Source: Deltaproteobacteria bacterium
GTDB taxonomy: Bacteria > Myxococcota_A > UBA9160 > UBA4427
Length of the DNA: 47,517 nucleotides
Direction: 5' to 3'
Assembly: GCA_002691205.1 (NCBI GenBank)
Contig: NZHD01000116.1
Span: forward strand, 68,000-115,516
Under the pieces are notes generated by a model. It did no database searches. It was not told where the DNA came from and worked only from the letters and a program-made list of their open reading frames with translations. Below, one piece after another: positions 1 to 8,905 of the stretch; the first letter of the stretch is position 1; every line of letters begins with the position of its first letter. A program made the translations under genes and the position numbers.

Positions 1-62
1 CACTCAAGACGCGACTCAGAATCAAGCGACCTTGAAACGCTGAATTTTAGCAAGACAGGCCC

Positions 63-1379
63 TTGTGGCCTCGTTATCTTTCGAAGGTTCTAAATATTTC
101 AAAGGAGATTCAAATCTTGGCCTCTGCCTTTTTCCTCGCCGTCTCTTTAATCGGAGGAATCCTCACCTTCAACGCGTACGTGCCCCAAAGAAGAACGGGG
201 GCTCTCGCGGTTCCCAGTTTCATGCTGGGCTGGCTTGTCTCTGAGCTCCCTCTTCATCACCTCGCATGGCAGGTAATCGCGACCGCCCTCTTTTTGTGGG
301 CCGGCGCACTCGAGGGAACCACCGGCTGGATGGCGATGATCATCTCACTGCTTTCATGGGCGGCTTCGGGCCACCTAATACCCATCGCTAACAAATCAGA
401 AAGCTTCTTTGAAGCTAGCTTGGCCGCTGCGCTCGGAGAAGATTACCGGGCTCAAATTTCTTCTGAGTGGCTTGAACGAATGGAAAAAGTCACAGCACCC
501 AAAGGCCTCAAATTAAATCCTTTCAAACCTGCTCGATCAGATGTAGAGGTCATCCGAGATATTGAGTATTTCCCGAACGGCGGAAAAAGAAATGAACTCG
601 ACATCTACAAACCAGCAGGCGGCACTCAGGGTGCACCCGTTCTTTTACAAATTCACGGCGGCGGCTGGTCCATTGGAAGCAAGCAAGAGCAGGCCCTTCC
701 GCTCATGTATCACCTCGCCGCGCAAGGCTGGATCTGCGTCGCCATCAACTATCGACTGAGCCCCCAGGCGACCTTTCCAGATCACCTGATCGACTGCAAA
801 CGCGCCATTGGCTGGATTCGCCAGGAGATTTCGAGTCATGGAGGTGACCCCGACTTCATCGCGGTCACAGGCGGTTCCGCAGGAGGGCATCTCACCGCCA
901 TGGTCGCTCTCACCGCGAATGATCCTGAGTACCAGCCCGGATTCGAAGACGTCGACACTCGGGTACAAGCCGCCGTGCCGTTCTACGGCGTCTACGACTT
1001 CTCCGACCATTTCAACCTTCAACCCGCTCCGTCCATGATGGATGGGATCTTTAAAAACGTCCTTAAAAAAGATCCAAAAACAGAGAGTGCAGACATTCGT
1101 CGAGCATCCCCGATGCACCGCATACACGCCGAAGCACCGCCCTTTTTGATTATCCATGGCACAAACGATGGACTGGCCGCCATTGAAGAGGCGCGTGTTT
1201 TCGCGCAGAGGCTTCAAGTTGTCTCAAACGAATCCGTCGTTTTCGCCGAGATTCCAGGCGCTCAACACGCCTTTGAGATTTTTCAATCCATTCGAACCCG
1301 GGCCACCGTACTCGCCACCCAAAGATTCCTCGCTTGGGCTCTCTCCAGCGCGAAAGATGAAGGTCAGGAAGACCAGTAA
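63..1379 (+). CDS. alpha/beta-hydrolase (HSL/BD-FAE-type esterase) with N-terminal membrane segments
   Basis: A 438-residue esterase or lipase of the hormone-sensitive-lipase/BD-FAE type. The oxyanion-hole motif HGGGW lies near residue 198 and the nucleophile motif GGSAGG places the serine at about residue 272. A later Asp (HGTND) and a His in GAQHAF (about residue 402) complete the expected triad. The first ~110 residues contain three or so hydrophobic stretches, so the enzyme is probably membrane-anchored with its catalytic domain in the last 300 residues. The start is TTG; an in-frame TAG at 48-50 rules out a longer protein and no ATG lies nearby. The ribosome site is weak (ACAGG). The natural substrate cannot be read from sequence; short-chain esters are typical of the family. 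It converges on the sugar dehydrogenase gene. Confidence 0.85.
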   Translation: MWPRYLSKVLNISKEIQILASAFFLAVSLIGGILTFNAYVPQRRTGALAVPSFMLGWLVSELPLHHLAWQVIATALFLWAGALEGTTGWMAMIISLLSWAASGHLIPIANKSESFFEASLAAALGEDYRAQISSEWLERMEKVTAPKGLKLNPFKPARSDVEVIRDIEYFPNGGKRNELDIYKPAGGTQGAPVLLQIHGGGWSIGSKQEQALPLMYHLAAQGWICVAINYRLSPQATFPDHLIDCKRAIGWIRQEISSHGGDPDFIAVTGGSAGGHLTAMVALTANDPEYQPGFEDVDTRVQAAVPFYGVYDFSDHFNLQPAPSMMDGIFKNVLKKDPKTESADIRRASPMHRIHAEAPPFLIIHGTNDGLAAIEEARVFAQRLQVVSNESVVFAEIPGAQHAFEIFQSIRTRATVLATQRFLAWALSSAKDEGQEDQ

Positions 1380-1481
1380 CTCAAAAGCTCAAGAGCAACG
1401 GTTGTTTTCTGAGTAATGCTGCCGTCATTCCGAGCACAGCTGGTTTCAGATAGCCTCTCACTTTAAAAGCGAGGCCATGGG

Positions 1482-3200
1482 TCAATCCCCTGATGCGAAC
1501 CACTGAACTTCTGCGTTCCGGTAAGGCTCCGTGCATTTAGAGTCGTCCCGGTCAACGAAGCCATCTCCATCATTATCTAAGCCGTCGTCGCACAAAGTGA
1601 CTTCGAACCTTGAAGAAGGTTTCTCACAGGCAAGATCGTCTGGATAATCAATTTGACCATCTCCATCGTTATCGACCCCGTCGCTGCATTCGGGCTGACC
1701 TGATCCCAACTTATAAAGCCCTGCATCCGAACCAAATATGAAAATTTCACCGCTTCCGCCCTGCCCTAAACCCTTGGCTCGAACTCCCGTCAATCCACTT
1801 CGAGGGAACACGGAATTCCAGTTCTCAAGACTCTGCCGGGCCCCGTCATAGCTCCATAAGATTCCTCGGCACTCATCCACAAATAAATAGAGACCCTGCC
1901 AACGAGTCACCGAACCTCGGTACACGTATCCACCCGAGACGCCGCAATCAGGTTGACTCGCCGAATATTCCAAAGCAGGCTCCACCAACGGAGACTCGGC
2001 GCAGATTCCCTCAGAAGTGGGAGACCGACACTCCGTTCCCTCAGCCAAGTCCCATCCGAAGTTCTGGCCGCCTTTTTCACCCTCAGAACTCCAGTTGATT
2101 TCATGATGGAGACGCTCGCCTCGGTCAGCCACCCACAGGTCTCCTGTCACGCCATCGATACTAATTTTCTGAGCATTGCGAAGTCCCAGAGCCCAGATCT
2201 CTCCCCGGATCGTCTCATGGCCTACAAAAGGATTGTCCCCTGGAATTCGGTACGAGGCTGAACTCACCTCGATGGAGTCCGAACTCGGCGGTTGCGCGAC
2301 ATCGATCCTCAATAATTTGCCCTGAAGGACCCGGCCGTCTTGCGCCAGTTCGCTCGGATCCCCCTCTCCGCCCCCGTCCCCGATGGCCACATAGAGATGA
2401 CCGTCGGGCCCAAAGGCCAAACCGCCTCCGGGATTACCGCGATACGGCAGAAGGATCTCTAAAATCGTATGCGAACTCGCCGCATCGACTTGATAAGGAT
2501 CGAGGCGAACCGTCCATCGCGTGAGTCGGAAATAACCGTCCGCATCCGTGTGGCTTACAAAGAGATGTCCATTTTTTCCGTAGTCGGGGTCGAAGGCCAT
2601 GGAAATCAACCCGCCGCCATCCACTCGATGGCTTTGATCTCCGAGTTCTAAAAACGATTTTGTTTTCTGGAGCCCCCCCTCGAGCACCCGAATGGTCCCG
2701 GTCCGCTCGGCGATGAATAAACGCGGGTCTTTCGAGGGGGACGCCATGGCTTGATCTAGCCCATAAGTCGCACCCACCGCAGAGAGCAGAGCTTCCGTTT
2801 CAAACGGACGCCGTTCATCCAGCTCTTGGGCGGCCGGCATCCCAAGAGAAACAGAGCCCCGTTGAGGTGAAAGAGGCGACTGAATTCTGATTTCGGCCGA
2901 AAGCTCACTCTCGTTGCCCGCTTCATCGTAAGAAGCCATGGCTCCGTAATAAGCCTGCCCCTGGGGTATTTCAATCAAAGCCCCCAAGACACCCGGCTGA
3001 ACGGGAACGGCGTCCCGAAGATCAAAGACCGTGGTGTACTCGCCCGAAACGGAGCCCAGATAAAGTCGGTACCCCACAATCGGAATCTCTGAATCCTCAG
3101 GAACTTGCCAACGCAACGCCTGTGTGGCTGAATGGCCTGGCCACGCAAAAAGAAGCAGAAGAAAAAACACACTGGAGGCCCTCCCTCGAGCGGTCTTCAT
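1482..3200 (-). CDS. secreted PQQ-dependent sugar dehydrogenase-like protein with Asp-rich C-terminal repeats
   Basis: A 572-residue exported protein. Residues 1-25 form a signal peptide. Residues ~28-108 look like a fibronectin type III module (ALRWQVPEDS, then a YYGAMASYDEAGNES strand pattern). Residues ~130-500 match the glucose/sorbosone dehydrogenase beta-propeller, with GLISMAFDPDYG, GGGLAFGPDGHLYVAIGDGG and GLRNAQKISID stretches. Family members oxidise sugars using PQQ and Ca2+ in the periplasm or outside the cell; some are non-catalytic propellers. The last 68 residues carry two tandem Cys-flanked motifs of the form C-x-DG-x-DNDGDG-x2-D (about 505-525 and 537-556). These resemble the MopE metal-binding motif seen in many secreted deltaproteobacterial proteins. 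The gene is divergent from the ProA-like gene across a 220-bp gap with palindromes. PQQ binding itself is inferred. Confidence 0.82.
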   Translation of the reverse strand: MKTARGRASSVFFLLLLFAWPGHSATQALRWQVPEDSEIPIVGYRLYLGSVSGEYTTVFDLRDAVPVQPGVLGALIEIPQGQAYYGAMASYDEAGNESELSAEIRIQSPLSPQRGSVSLGMPAAQELDERRPFETEALLSAVGATYGLDQAMASPSKDPRLFIAERTGTIRVLEGGLQKTKSFLELGDQSHRVDGGGLISMAFDPDYGKNGHLFVSHTDADGYFRLTRWTVRLDPYQVDAASSHTILEILLPYRGNPGGGLAFGPDGHLYVAIGDGGGEGDPSELAQDGRVLQGKLLRIDVAQPPSSDSIEVSSASYRIPGDNPFVGHETIRGEIWALGLRNAQKISIDGVTGDLWVADRGERLHHEINWSSEGEKGGQNFGWDLAEGTECRSPTSEGICAESPLVEPALEYSASQPDCGVSGGYVYRGSVTRWQGLYLFVDECRGILWSYDGARQSLENWNSVFPRSGLTGVRAKGLGQGGSGEIFIFGSDAGLYKLGSGQPECSDGVDNDGDGQIDYPDDLACEKPSSRFEVTLCDDGLDNDGDGFVDRDDSKCTEPYRNAEVQWFASGD

Positions 3201-3266
3201 AGCCTCTGCCCTTTCTTATCTGACCCCAAAGCAACCAAAGAAGTGCACTGAGGCTACCTAAACCAC

Positions 3267-3306
3267 GGATCCGGCGCCGGATCCTGAAGAAATCACCGGA
3301 TCCTGA
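3267..3306. promoter_or_regulatory. palindrome and direct-repeat cluster in a divergent promoter region
   Basis: The 220-bp gap between the divergent sugar dehydrogenase and ProA-like genes holds a perfect 18-bp palindrome, GGATCCGGCGCCGGATCC, at 3267-3284. Its right half continues as CCGGATCCTGA (3277-3287), which recurs at 3296-3306, so GGATCC appears three times in 40 bp. Spacing of 19 bp between the direct repeats is near two helical turns. A dimeric regulator site controlling one or both genes is the simplest reading, but no adjacent regulator gene identifies the protein. Confidence 0.35.
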
Positions 3307-3420
3307 GCGCTGAACGGTTCTCGTCGCTCCAATCCCCCCTTAGCCGTCCCGCCTAGAGCTTTTCTCAATTCAGACCAGATGCCCTTTGACATGAGGTCCT
3401 GAGACTCGCACATTAAAGAC

Positions 3421-4926
3421 ATGACCAAAGCAAAATCTCTCGACCGCCTTGAAGCGGGCACCCCCATTGTCTTCGGAGGCAACCGTGTCCTTGAAGTCTC
3501 TGAGGAAATCGCCGATCAGTTTAAACCTGGAGACTCGGTGATGCTTGTTCCTTCGACTGAGGAACTCCTGCTCGTTCCTGAATCCGAGAGAAAAGTGGCC
3601 GAAGATGCTGTGGGCCGCGCCGTGGACGCATTCAGCCAACTGGCTTCAGCGTCAGACGAAAAGATCTCTGCATTTTATCGCGGTTTTGCCGAAAGACTTG
3701 AGAATGAAGACGTCTGGAAAGAAATTCAGCGTATCAATCAAGAGGACGTCGCCGACGCCCAATCTCGCGGTCGCTCCACCACGCGACTCATCGCCAATGA
3801 CAAGCTCAGAGCAGATATGATCCAGGGGCTGCGCGGCTGGATCGAAACTCCGAGCCGGCGAGGTCAAGTCATGGAAACGGTGGAGCACGACACGTGGCGA
3901 GCGGAACTGGTGGGCGCCGCACTCGGTGTGGTTGCTTTCGTATTTGAAGGCCGACCCAACGTGCTCGCGGATGCCACAGGCGTTTTGCGGGGGGGCAACG
4001 CGGTGGTTTTTCGAATCGGACGAGATGCCCTTCGAACGGCTCGCACAATGATGTCTCAAGCCCTCACACCTGCCCTCAAGGACGCAGGACTCCCCGAGAA
4101 CGCGGTGGTTCTCGTCGATAGCCACACCCATGCCTCGGGCTGGGCTTTATTTAGCGACCCGCGACTCTCGCTCGCCGTCGCTCGAGGTTCAGGCCCGGCC
4201 GTGGCCGCACTCGGTTCTCTGGCACAGCAAGCGGGTGTGCCGGTGAGCCTGCACGGAACAGGAGGAGCTTGGCTCATGACGTCTTCGAAGACTTCACCCG
4301 AGCTCTTCGAAAAAGCGGTTCTCAACTCGCTCGATCGCAAGGTGTGTAATTCTCTTAACACCTGCTGCATTCAGAGAGACCGAGCTCATGAACTCCTGCC
4401 TGCACTCTTAAAAGGTCTTGAAGAAGCTGGAGCTCGACTTCGTCAAAGCTTTAAGCTTCACGTCGTTGAAGAGGACGCAGAGGCGCTCCCGGAGGATCTC
4501 TTTACACGTCAAGTCATGATCAATCGAGCCCAGGGCGATGTCGAGGAACCCCAGGCTGAGGCTGTTCCAGAGTCCGTACTGGCCCATGAGTGGGAATGGG
4601 AGCAAACCCCAGAGATCACTCTCAAAATCGTCGACAACCTTGAAGAGGCGGTTCGATTATTTAATCAGTACAGCCCTCAATTTGTGGCCTGCCTCGTCAG
4701 CGATGACCCCAACGAGCACTCTTTCTTTTACGAGGCGGTCAACGCTCCCTTTGTGGGGGACGGATACACACGGTGGGTCGACGGGCAATTCGCGCTAGAT
4801 CGACCCGAACTCGGTCTTTCTAACTGGCAATGGGGTCGTCTCTTTGGAAGAGGCGGAATTCTCAGCGGGGATACGGTCTATACAGTCCGAACACGTTCGG
4901 TGAGCGCCTCACGCTCCCCTTCTTAA
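3421..4926 (+). CDS. glutamate-5-semialdehyde dehydrogenase (ProA)-like aldehyde dehydrogenase with extra N-terminal domain
   Basis: A 501-residue member of the aldehyde dehydrogenase superfamily, closest by motif to ProA. FEGRPNVLADA corresponds to the ProA signature YEARPNV, the LRGGNAVVFRIG stretch is cofactor-binding, and RKVCNSLNTCC aligns with the catalytic Cys region (Cys at about 309). The C-terminus (FVGDGYTRWVDGQFA...GLSNWQWGRLFGRGG) replaces the usual ADGGRFGLGAEIG region, so it is divergent. It is about 80 residues longer than E. coli ProA; residues ~10-55 form a separate strand-rich module ending in FKPGDSVMLVPSTEELLLVP. True proline-biosynthesis activity is doubtful: no proB lies nearby, and a different acyl-phosphate or aldehyde substrate is possible. 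The ATG start has only a poor Shine-Dalgarno sequence. Confidence 0.75.
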   Translation: MTKAKSLDRLEAGTPIVFGGNRVLEVSEEIADQFKPGDSVMLVPSTEELLLVPESERKVAEDAVGRAVDAFSQLASASDEKISAFYRGFAERLENEDVWKEIQRINQEDVADAQSRGRSTTRLIANDKLRADMIQGLRGWIETPSRRGQVMETVEHDTWRAELVGAALGVVAFVFEGRPNVLADATGVLRGGNAVVFRIGRDALRTARTMMSQALTPALKDAGLPENAVVLVDSHTHASGWALFSDPRLSLAVARGSGPAVAALGSLAQQAGVPVSLHGTGGAWLMTSSKTSPELFEKAVLNSLDRKVCNSLNTCCIQRDRAHELLPALLKGLEEAGARLRQSFKLHVVEEDAEALPEDLFTRQVMINRAQGDVEEPQAEAVPESVLAHEWEWEQTPEITLKIVDNLEEAVRLFNQYSPQFVACLVSDDPNEHSFFYEAVNAPFVGDGYTRWVDGQFALDRPELGLSNWQWGRLFGRGGILSGDTVYTVRTRSVSASRSPS

Positions 4927-4948
4927 ACCCAACGGTCCGTACAGACCA

Positions 4949-5971
4949 TCAGCGAGCCTTTGTCATTTCTTGATTCTCGGCCACAAAGCTCTCCACACGA
5001 GCCCATTCGTTTTCCAGCCAGGCCTCTCGGCCATGTTCATCTTTCGGGATATCGTGGGCGGCGACTCGCCAGCAACGCACCTTGAGGCGCGCTCCCAGGG
5101 CATGCCCCGAAAACAGATCACCCAAACGAGTCACGCGTTCCAATCCGGTATGCGCACAGAATACGACATCGGTGTTGGGAGAGGCGTCGATGAGACCCAT
5201 CACACCGCCCAACCTCGGCGGCAATACGTGCTTCAACGCCTCAACGGCAGCCCAGCGCTCTAGATCACCCGACGCTTTGATCTTCTCGAGCACTCGAGCC
5301 CTCCGTCCAGCCGTGAAGCGTGTGCCTTCAGGATAAATCACCACGCCATCTTGAGAGCCCAGGTCGCGAGCGAGGCTCGCCACACGAGCTACTTCCCTGG
5401 AGCCATCGGGAAGACCTCTCTGCACGAAAGCATTGGGCAAACGATCCCCGACGATATCCAGGCAGGGGTCAATCCGTAACTCCTGCTTCAGCACATATCG
5501 CAGACGAATTCCATAGGGCCGACTGGCCACCACGGCCGGCAACAACGCATCGGCCACCGTCGCATGGCGCATAAATAAAAGAATCGGCCCTCCTTCAAGC
5601 GCCTCTGCACCCTCCACTTCAAGCCGCAAGCCGAAAAGCTTTACAGCGCCGTCAAAGAGAGCCCCCGCCCAGCGATGCTGCAACGCGTAATGACGAGCAA
5701 GCCAAGCCTCTTGAGAACGGTGAGGTCGAATAAGTAGAAAAGCAGCCCAGGTAAGCCCGGCCACTTCACACAGAAGCAACCAAGTCAGATACACACCACA
5801 TCGCAGACCCGACCATTTCGATTTACGCACGAAGTCAAGCAATGCCAACCCAGGCACCCAAATCGGCAACATCGCGAGTGAGATCCCAAGCGCGGTCAGA
5901 ATCCCGCTCACAGTCGCTAGCCTACGAAGGATTCTCCGAAGACGCGGCTCGTCACTTTTTGTGTTCCACAC
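4949..5971 (-). CDS. PlsC-family 1-acyl-glycerol-3-phosphate acyltransferase-like protein
   Basis: A 340-residue membrane-associated acyltransferase. The first ~80 residues contain two hydrophobic segments (GILTALGISLAMLPIWVPGLAL and a second near VAGLTWAAFLLI). The acyltransferase box H-x4-D appears as RHATVADAL around residue 136, and the glycerophosphate-binding block as YPEGTRFT around residue 217. Family members transfer acyl chains to lysophosphatidate or other lyso-lipids at the inner membrane. The protein is longer than E. coli PlsC (245 residues), nearer the AGPAT 3/4/5-like or LCLAT-type branch. The start is GTG, preceded by GAGGG on the coding strand. It lies downstream of apaG in the same orientation, separated by a hairpin. 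Confidence 0.82.
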   Translation of the reverse strand: MWNTKSDEPRLRRILRRLATVSGILTALGISLAMLPIWVPGLALLDFVRKSKWSGLRCGVYLTWLLLCEVAGLTWAAFLLIRPHRSQEAWLARHYALQHRWAGALFDGAVKLFGLRLEVEGAEALEGGPILLFMRHATVADALLPAVVASRPYGIRLRYVLKQELRIDPCLDIVGDRLPNAFVQRGLPDGSREVARVASLARDLGSQDGVVIYPEGTRFTAGRRARVLEKIKASGDLERWAAVEALKHVLPPRLGGVMGLIDASPNTDVVFCAHTGLERVTRLGDLFSGHALGARLKVRCWRVAAHDIPKDEHGREAWLENEWARVESFVAENQEMTKAR

Positions 5972-6062
5972 TGTGCAAACCCTCGACAGAGGAAAAGAGA
6001 CAAATCTATATTTAAACCCGAAGCGAGTTCAGCGCCTCGCACCGTCTAAAATCTTCTTTGTT

Positions 6063-6088
6063 CGGCGACGCTTAAAAAAGCTTCGCCG
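6063..6088 (-). terminator. stem-loop downstream of apaG
   Basis: CGGCGA (6063-6068) pairs with TCGCCG (6083-6088); after a C/T mismatch the inner GCTT/AAGC pairs close a four-base A loop. The hairpin starts about 20 bp past the apaG stop. On the minus strand it is not followed by a clean T-tract, so it may be a weak terminator or an mRNA-stabilising end rather than a strong intrinsic terminator. Confidence 0.35.
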
Positions 6089-6106
6089 TCTCACAGCCAT
6101 CACGCA

Positions 6107-6511
6107 CTAGTGGATAGCCCGAGGCTCCATCAATTCAAAGATGGCAATTTCTGCCTGAAATTCAGTGCCGTCCTCACGAACCATGCGAAAAGTCCCTGTC
6201 ATGCTCCCAAACGGAGTTGGAAGTGGGCAACCGGACGTGTACTCAAAAGCATCACCTGGCGCGAGTTGAGGCTGACTGCCCACGACGCCTTCACCACGCA
6301 CTTCCTCAGCATGCCCCGTGCCGTCGACAATAATCCAGTGTCGATCCATGAGTTGGACCTGAACTTCACCTTGATTTCGCACAGCGATGGTGTAGAGAAA
6401 AAACCACTGGCTTTTTTCAGGGTCTGAATACTCCGGTGAGTAGGTGGCTTCGACATCAATCTTTACACCTTGCGTCTCAGCCGAAGATCGAGTCACGAAC
6501 GATTGTGTCAT
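6107..6511 (-). CDS. apaG: ApaG domain protein
   Basis: A 134-residue protein, close to the usual ~125. It shows the ApaG order: a beta-rich start (VTRSSAETQGVKIDVEATY), FFLYTIAVRNQG, then LMDRHWIIVDGTGHAEEVRGEGVVG, the PGDAFEYTSGCPLPTPFGSMTGTF region, and a final FELMEP-type end. Those are the conserved ApaG signature blocks (R-x-W-x-I-x-D and G-V-V-G-x-Q-P). ApaG is a small cytosolic fibronectin-like fold protein, linked genetically in enterobacteria to Co2+/Mg2+ handling and ApaH/Ap4A metabolism, though its biochemical role remains unclear. No apaH or ksgA is present here. ATG start; it sits between a patatin-like gene upstream and the acyltransferase downstream on the same strand. Confidence 0.93.
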   Translation of the reverse strand: MTQSFVTRSSAETQGVKIDVEATYSPEYSDPEKSQWFFLYTIAVRNQGEVQVQLMDRHWIIVDGTGHAEEVRGEGVVGSQPQLAPGDAFEYTSGCPLPTPFGSMTGTFRMVREDGTEFQAEIAIFELMEPRAIH

Positions 6512-6655
6512 ACCCAGACACTAGCAGGAACGCAGCGCTTTCGAACACCACCTGACGTCTATCCGGTTATTTGAGTTCTTATCCCGGCATCGACCCATCC
6601 ACTTTCAGCCCGATCAAGAAACAACAGGGCCCGAGATCACGCCGCCAGAGCCTCC

Positions 6656-7486
6656 TTAGGACAAGAAGGCTTCACCATCGCGACAACCTAAATCGAAGGT
6701 CTGCTGAATTCTCTCCGGACTGGTGTAATCCCATTTCTCCACCGGAATAGGGCTGGACGGCCAAACATAAGTGCGCCCCTTGACCTCTGGAATCCGATCG
6801 GCGGATTGATGACGCGTTAACAAGACCAATGTCGATTTCGATTCCGGTACTAAATCGGCGGGCGCGTTGTCCACCACGCCCCCGTCAAGAACGATACGAT
6901 CTCCTCGCCGATAAATAGGCAACAGAGGAGGCGTGCACGAAGAATGCATAATGAGATCCACGAGCTCGTCTCGATTCGTCAGGTCTCGAATCGAAACCAA
7001 CTCGTGATCAAAGCCTAGCTTGTACCCCCAACGAGAGTCCCCTCTCGGATCATATCGATCGAGCATATACGCGATGCCCCCCAGCACAAAACCGCTTCGG
7101 CCATCAAAGTACGCGGGCGGACGGGCCAACAAGATGCGAACATCGGGGCCCCACTTTAAACGCTTAAAATCCGCGTCTTGGACAATTTCCTGGATCGTTT
7201 CTCTGTAGATCGACTCATGCGGGAAAGCCGTTCGGCCCTCCATCAGTTCCGACGGGTAAAAATTTCGCTCATTGCGTTCCACGCGACGCTTAAAGCTCGA
7301 TAAAACTTCCTGCCCTCGATGAAGCAATGCGGTGCAAGCGAATGCTGACCCCGCACTGACACCCAGAACCACCTTAGGCTCAGACAACCCTTCCGAGACA
7401 ACCGACCAAAAACCAGCCTGCCAAAAACAGCGACACCCACCTCCGGCGAAGACCACAGATTCAAAAGAAGTTAGTTTTGAAGCCAA
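6656..7486 (-). CDS. patatin-like phospholipase
   Basis: A 276-residue cytosolic patatin-family lipid acyl hydrolase. The oxyanion loop FAGGGCRCFWQAG lies at residues 13-25, the nucleophile elbow GVSAGS puts the serine at 44, and the catalytic Asp sits in LDGGVVDNAP at about residue 205. This is the Ser-Asp dyad expected for bacterial patatins, which release fatty acids from phospholipids or other acyl esters. No signal peptide or secretion domain is visible, so it probably acts inside the cell. The start is TTG, with a GGGAGG tract about ten bases upstream on the coding strand; no ATG is near the conserved N-terminus. It lies in the same orientation as apaG and plsC but 144 bp away. Confidence 0.85.
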   Translation of the reverse strand: MASKLTSFESVVFAGGGCRCFWQAGFWSVVSEGLSEPKVVLGVSAGSAFACTALLHRGQEVLSSFKRRVERNERNFYPSELMEGRTAFPHESIYRETIQEIVQDADFKRLKWGPDVRILLARPPAYFDGRSGFVLGGIAYMLDRYDPRGDSRWGYKLGFDHELVSIRDLTNRDELVDLIMHSSCTPPLLPIYRRGDRIVLDGGVVDNAPADLVPESKSTLVLLTRHQSADRIPEVKGRTYVWPSSPIPVEKWDYTSPERIQQTFDLGCRDGEAFLS

Positions 7487-7781
7487 TCTCTAAAAACCTC
7501 CCAGGCTGATTAGACCAAGATCCACCTAATCGGTCCTTGGAAGACAGGATATGACGAATCCAACTTCAATTTCAAGGATAAACTCAAAGCAACCTGAGCA
7601 ACGAGTTCATCGAGTCGTGAACCGAGCAAGAGCAAGATAAAATCACCTATGCTCCATTAGAATTCCGTACCCTCCACACACGCAAGTTCAGATCAGACAG
7701 ACGTAATCAATCACCCATTGCGCATCATCGAGATGTAAGAATGATCCCCACCCCCCAAACGAAGAGAGAAAAGAGGTCAGA
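7487..7781. other. intergenic divergent promoter region
   Basis: This 295-bp gap separates the patatin-like gene (leftward) from the phosphotransferase gene (rightward), so promoters for both should lie here. I see no convincing -35/-10 pair, no small gene and no strong palindrome. The only clear signal is the GAGG ribosome site at 7773-7776 serving the ATG at 7782. Confidence 0.4.
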
Positions 7782-8864
7782 ATGCCTGCGTCAATTCCCT
7801 TGATTTCTAGCGCAGCCGCGGTCACTCCTGAATGGCTCAGCCTTGCGCTGACTCAAGGCGGCTTTCAGAATCTCGAAATCACGGGCTTTGAAACCGAGAG
7901 CATTGGAACCGGTCAAGTCGGCGAAAACGTCCGTTTTACTCTGCAGTACAGTTCCACGAGCCCGCCGGGACCTACCAGCCTCGTGCTTAAACTTCCCTCT
8001 GAGAATCCGGTCAGCCGTGCCACGGCCGTCGCTCAGGGCATCTACTCACGGGAAGTCCATTTCTACACCGAGCTGGCCCAAAGCCTGAACATAAGGACGC
8101 CTCAATGCTGGCACGCTGATTTATCAGAAGCGGGTGACCAATTCATTCTGGTGTTTGAAGATATGGCGCCCTCCGAGCAGGGGGACCAGATTATTGGGTG
8201 CACCCCGAACCAAGCCCGCCTCGCGATGGCAGAGGCGGCTCGACTTCATGCACCCCGCTGGAATGACCCCAAACTCACTCAGCTCAGCTGGTTGCCCAAC
8301 CCGGGCCCCGAGTCCGCCGGGGTGCTCAAAATGTTATATCAAAGCGTTGTTCCTGGGTTCGAGTCTCGCTTTGAAAGCCGAGTCAGCCCCGAGGTCATCG
8401 CCCTGGCACATCGCTTTGGAGAAAAAATCGGCCAGTGGGCTGAATTCTCAGAAGGACCTCGATCTGTGGTACACGGCGACTATCGACTTGACAACATGCT
8501 CTTTGGCAATGCGCCCCACCATGTCCCTCTCGCTGTTGTGGATTGGCAAACCTGCGCTTTGGGCCACCCGGCCAGCGATGTCGCTTACTTTATAGGAGCA
8601 GGCCTTCTGCCCGAAAAACGCCGAGAAGAGGAGATGAGTCTGCTCGCCCACTACTTGGAAGTCTTGAACCAACAGGGAATAACAAGCTACTCCATGGATG
8701 AACTTGTTAAAGATTATCGCCGTTTCAGTTTCTCGGGATTAATCATGGCGATCATCGCTTCTCAGATCGTTGAGGTCAGTGAGCGAGGAGACGCCATGTT
8801 TGCCGTGATGGCCGAAAGGCACACTCACCAAATTCTTGATCATGATGCGGAATCCATATTCTAG
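7782..8864 (+). CDS. phosphotransferase family protein (APH/EcKinase-like)
   Basis: A 360-residue kinase-fold protein of the aminoglycoside phosphotransferase/ecdysteroid-kinase-like group. The catalytic loop reads VVHGDYRLDNMLFG (around residue 228) and the metal-binding segment AVVDWQTCALGHPASDVAYF (around residue 252). These are the Brenner motif and the DFG-equivalent of the fold. The N-terminal lobe shows a GENVRFTL...LVLKLP stretch, where Lys would bind ATP. Family members phosphorylate small hydroxylated molecules; in acyl-CoA-rich genomes, close relatives sit beside acyl-CoA dehydrogenases. Antibiotic resistance is not implied. ATG start with GAGG six bases upstream. The gene converges on the TetR gene with a 41-bp gap. 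Confidence 0.83.
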   Translation: MPASIPLISSAAAVTPEWLSLALTQGGFQNLEITGFETESIGTGQVGENVRFTLQYSSTSPPGPTSLVLKLPSENPVSRATAVAQGIYSREVHFYTELAQSLNIRTPQCWHADLSEAGDQFILVFEDMAPSEQGDQIIGCTPNQARLAMAEAARLHAPRWNDPKLTQLSWLPNPGPESAGVLKMLYQSVVPGFESRFESRVSPEVIALAHRFGEKIGQWAEFSEGPRSVVHGDYRLDNMLFGNAPHHVPLAVVDWQTCALGHPASDVAYFIGAGLLPEKRREEEMSLLAHYLEVLNQQGITSYSMDELVKDYRRFSFSGLIMAIIASQIVEVSERGDAMFAVMAERHTHQILDHDAESIF

Positions 8865-8905
8865 ACGCGCTATGTCTAAATGCAGCGCTACATTTGACAT
8901 ACAGA

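Noticed and set aside
8355..8385. GGTTCGAGTC sequence resembling a tRNA T-loop
   Set aside because: It lies inside the phosphotransferase coding sequence and no cloverleaf can be built around it.
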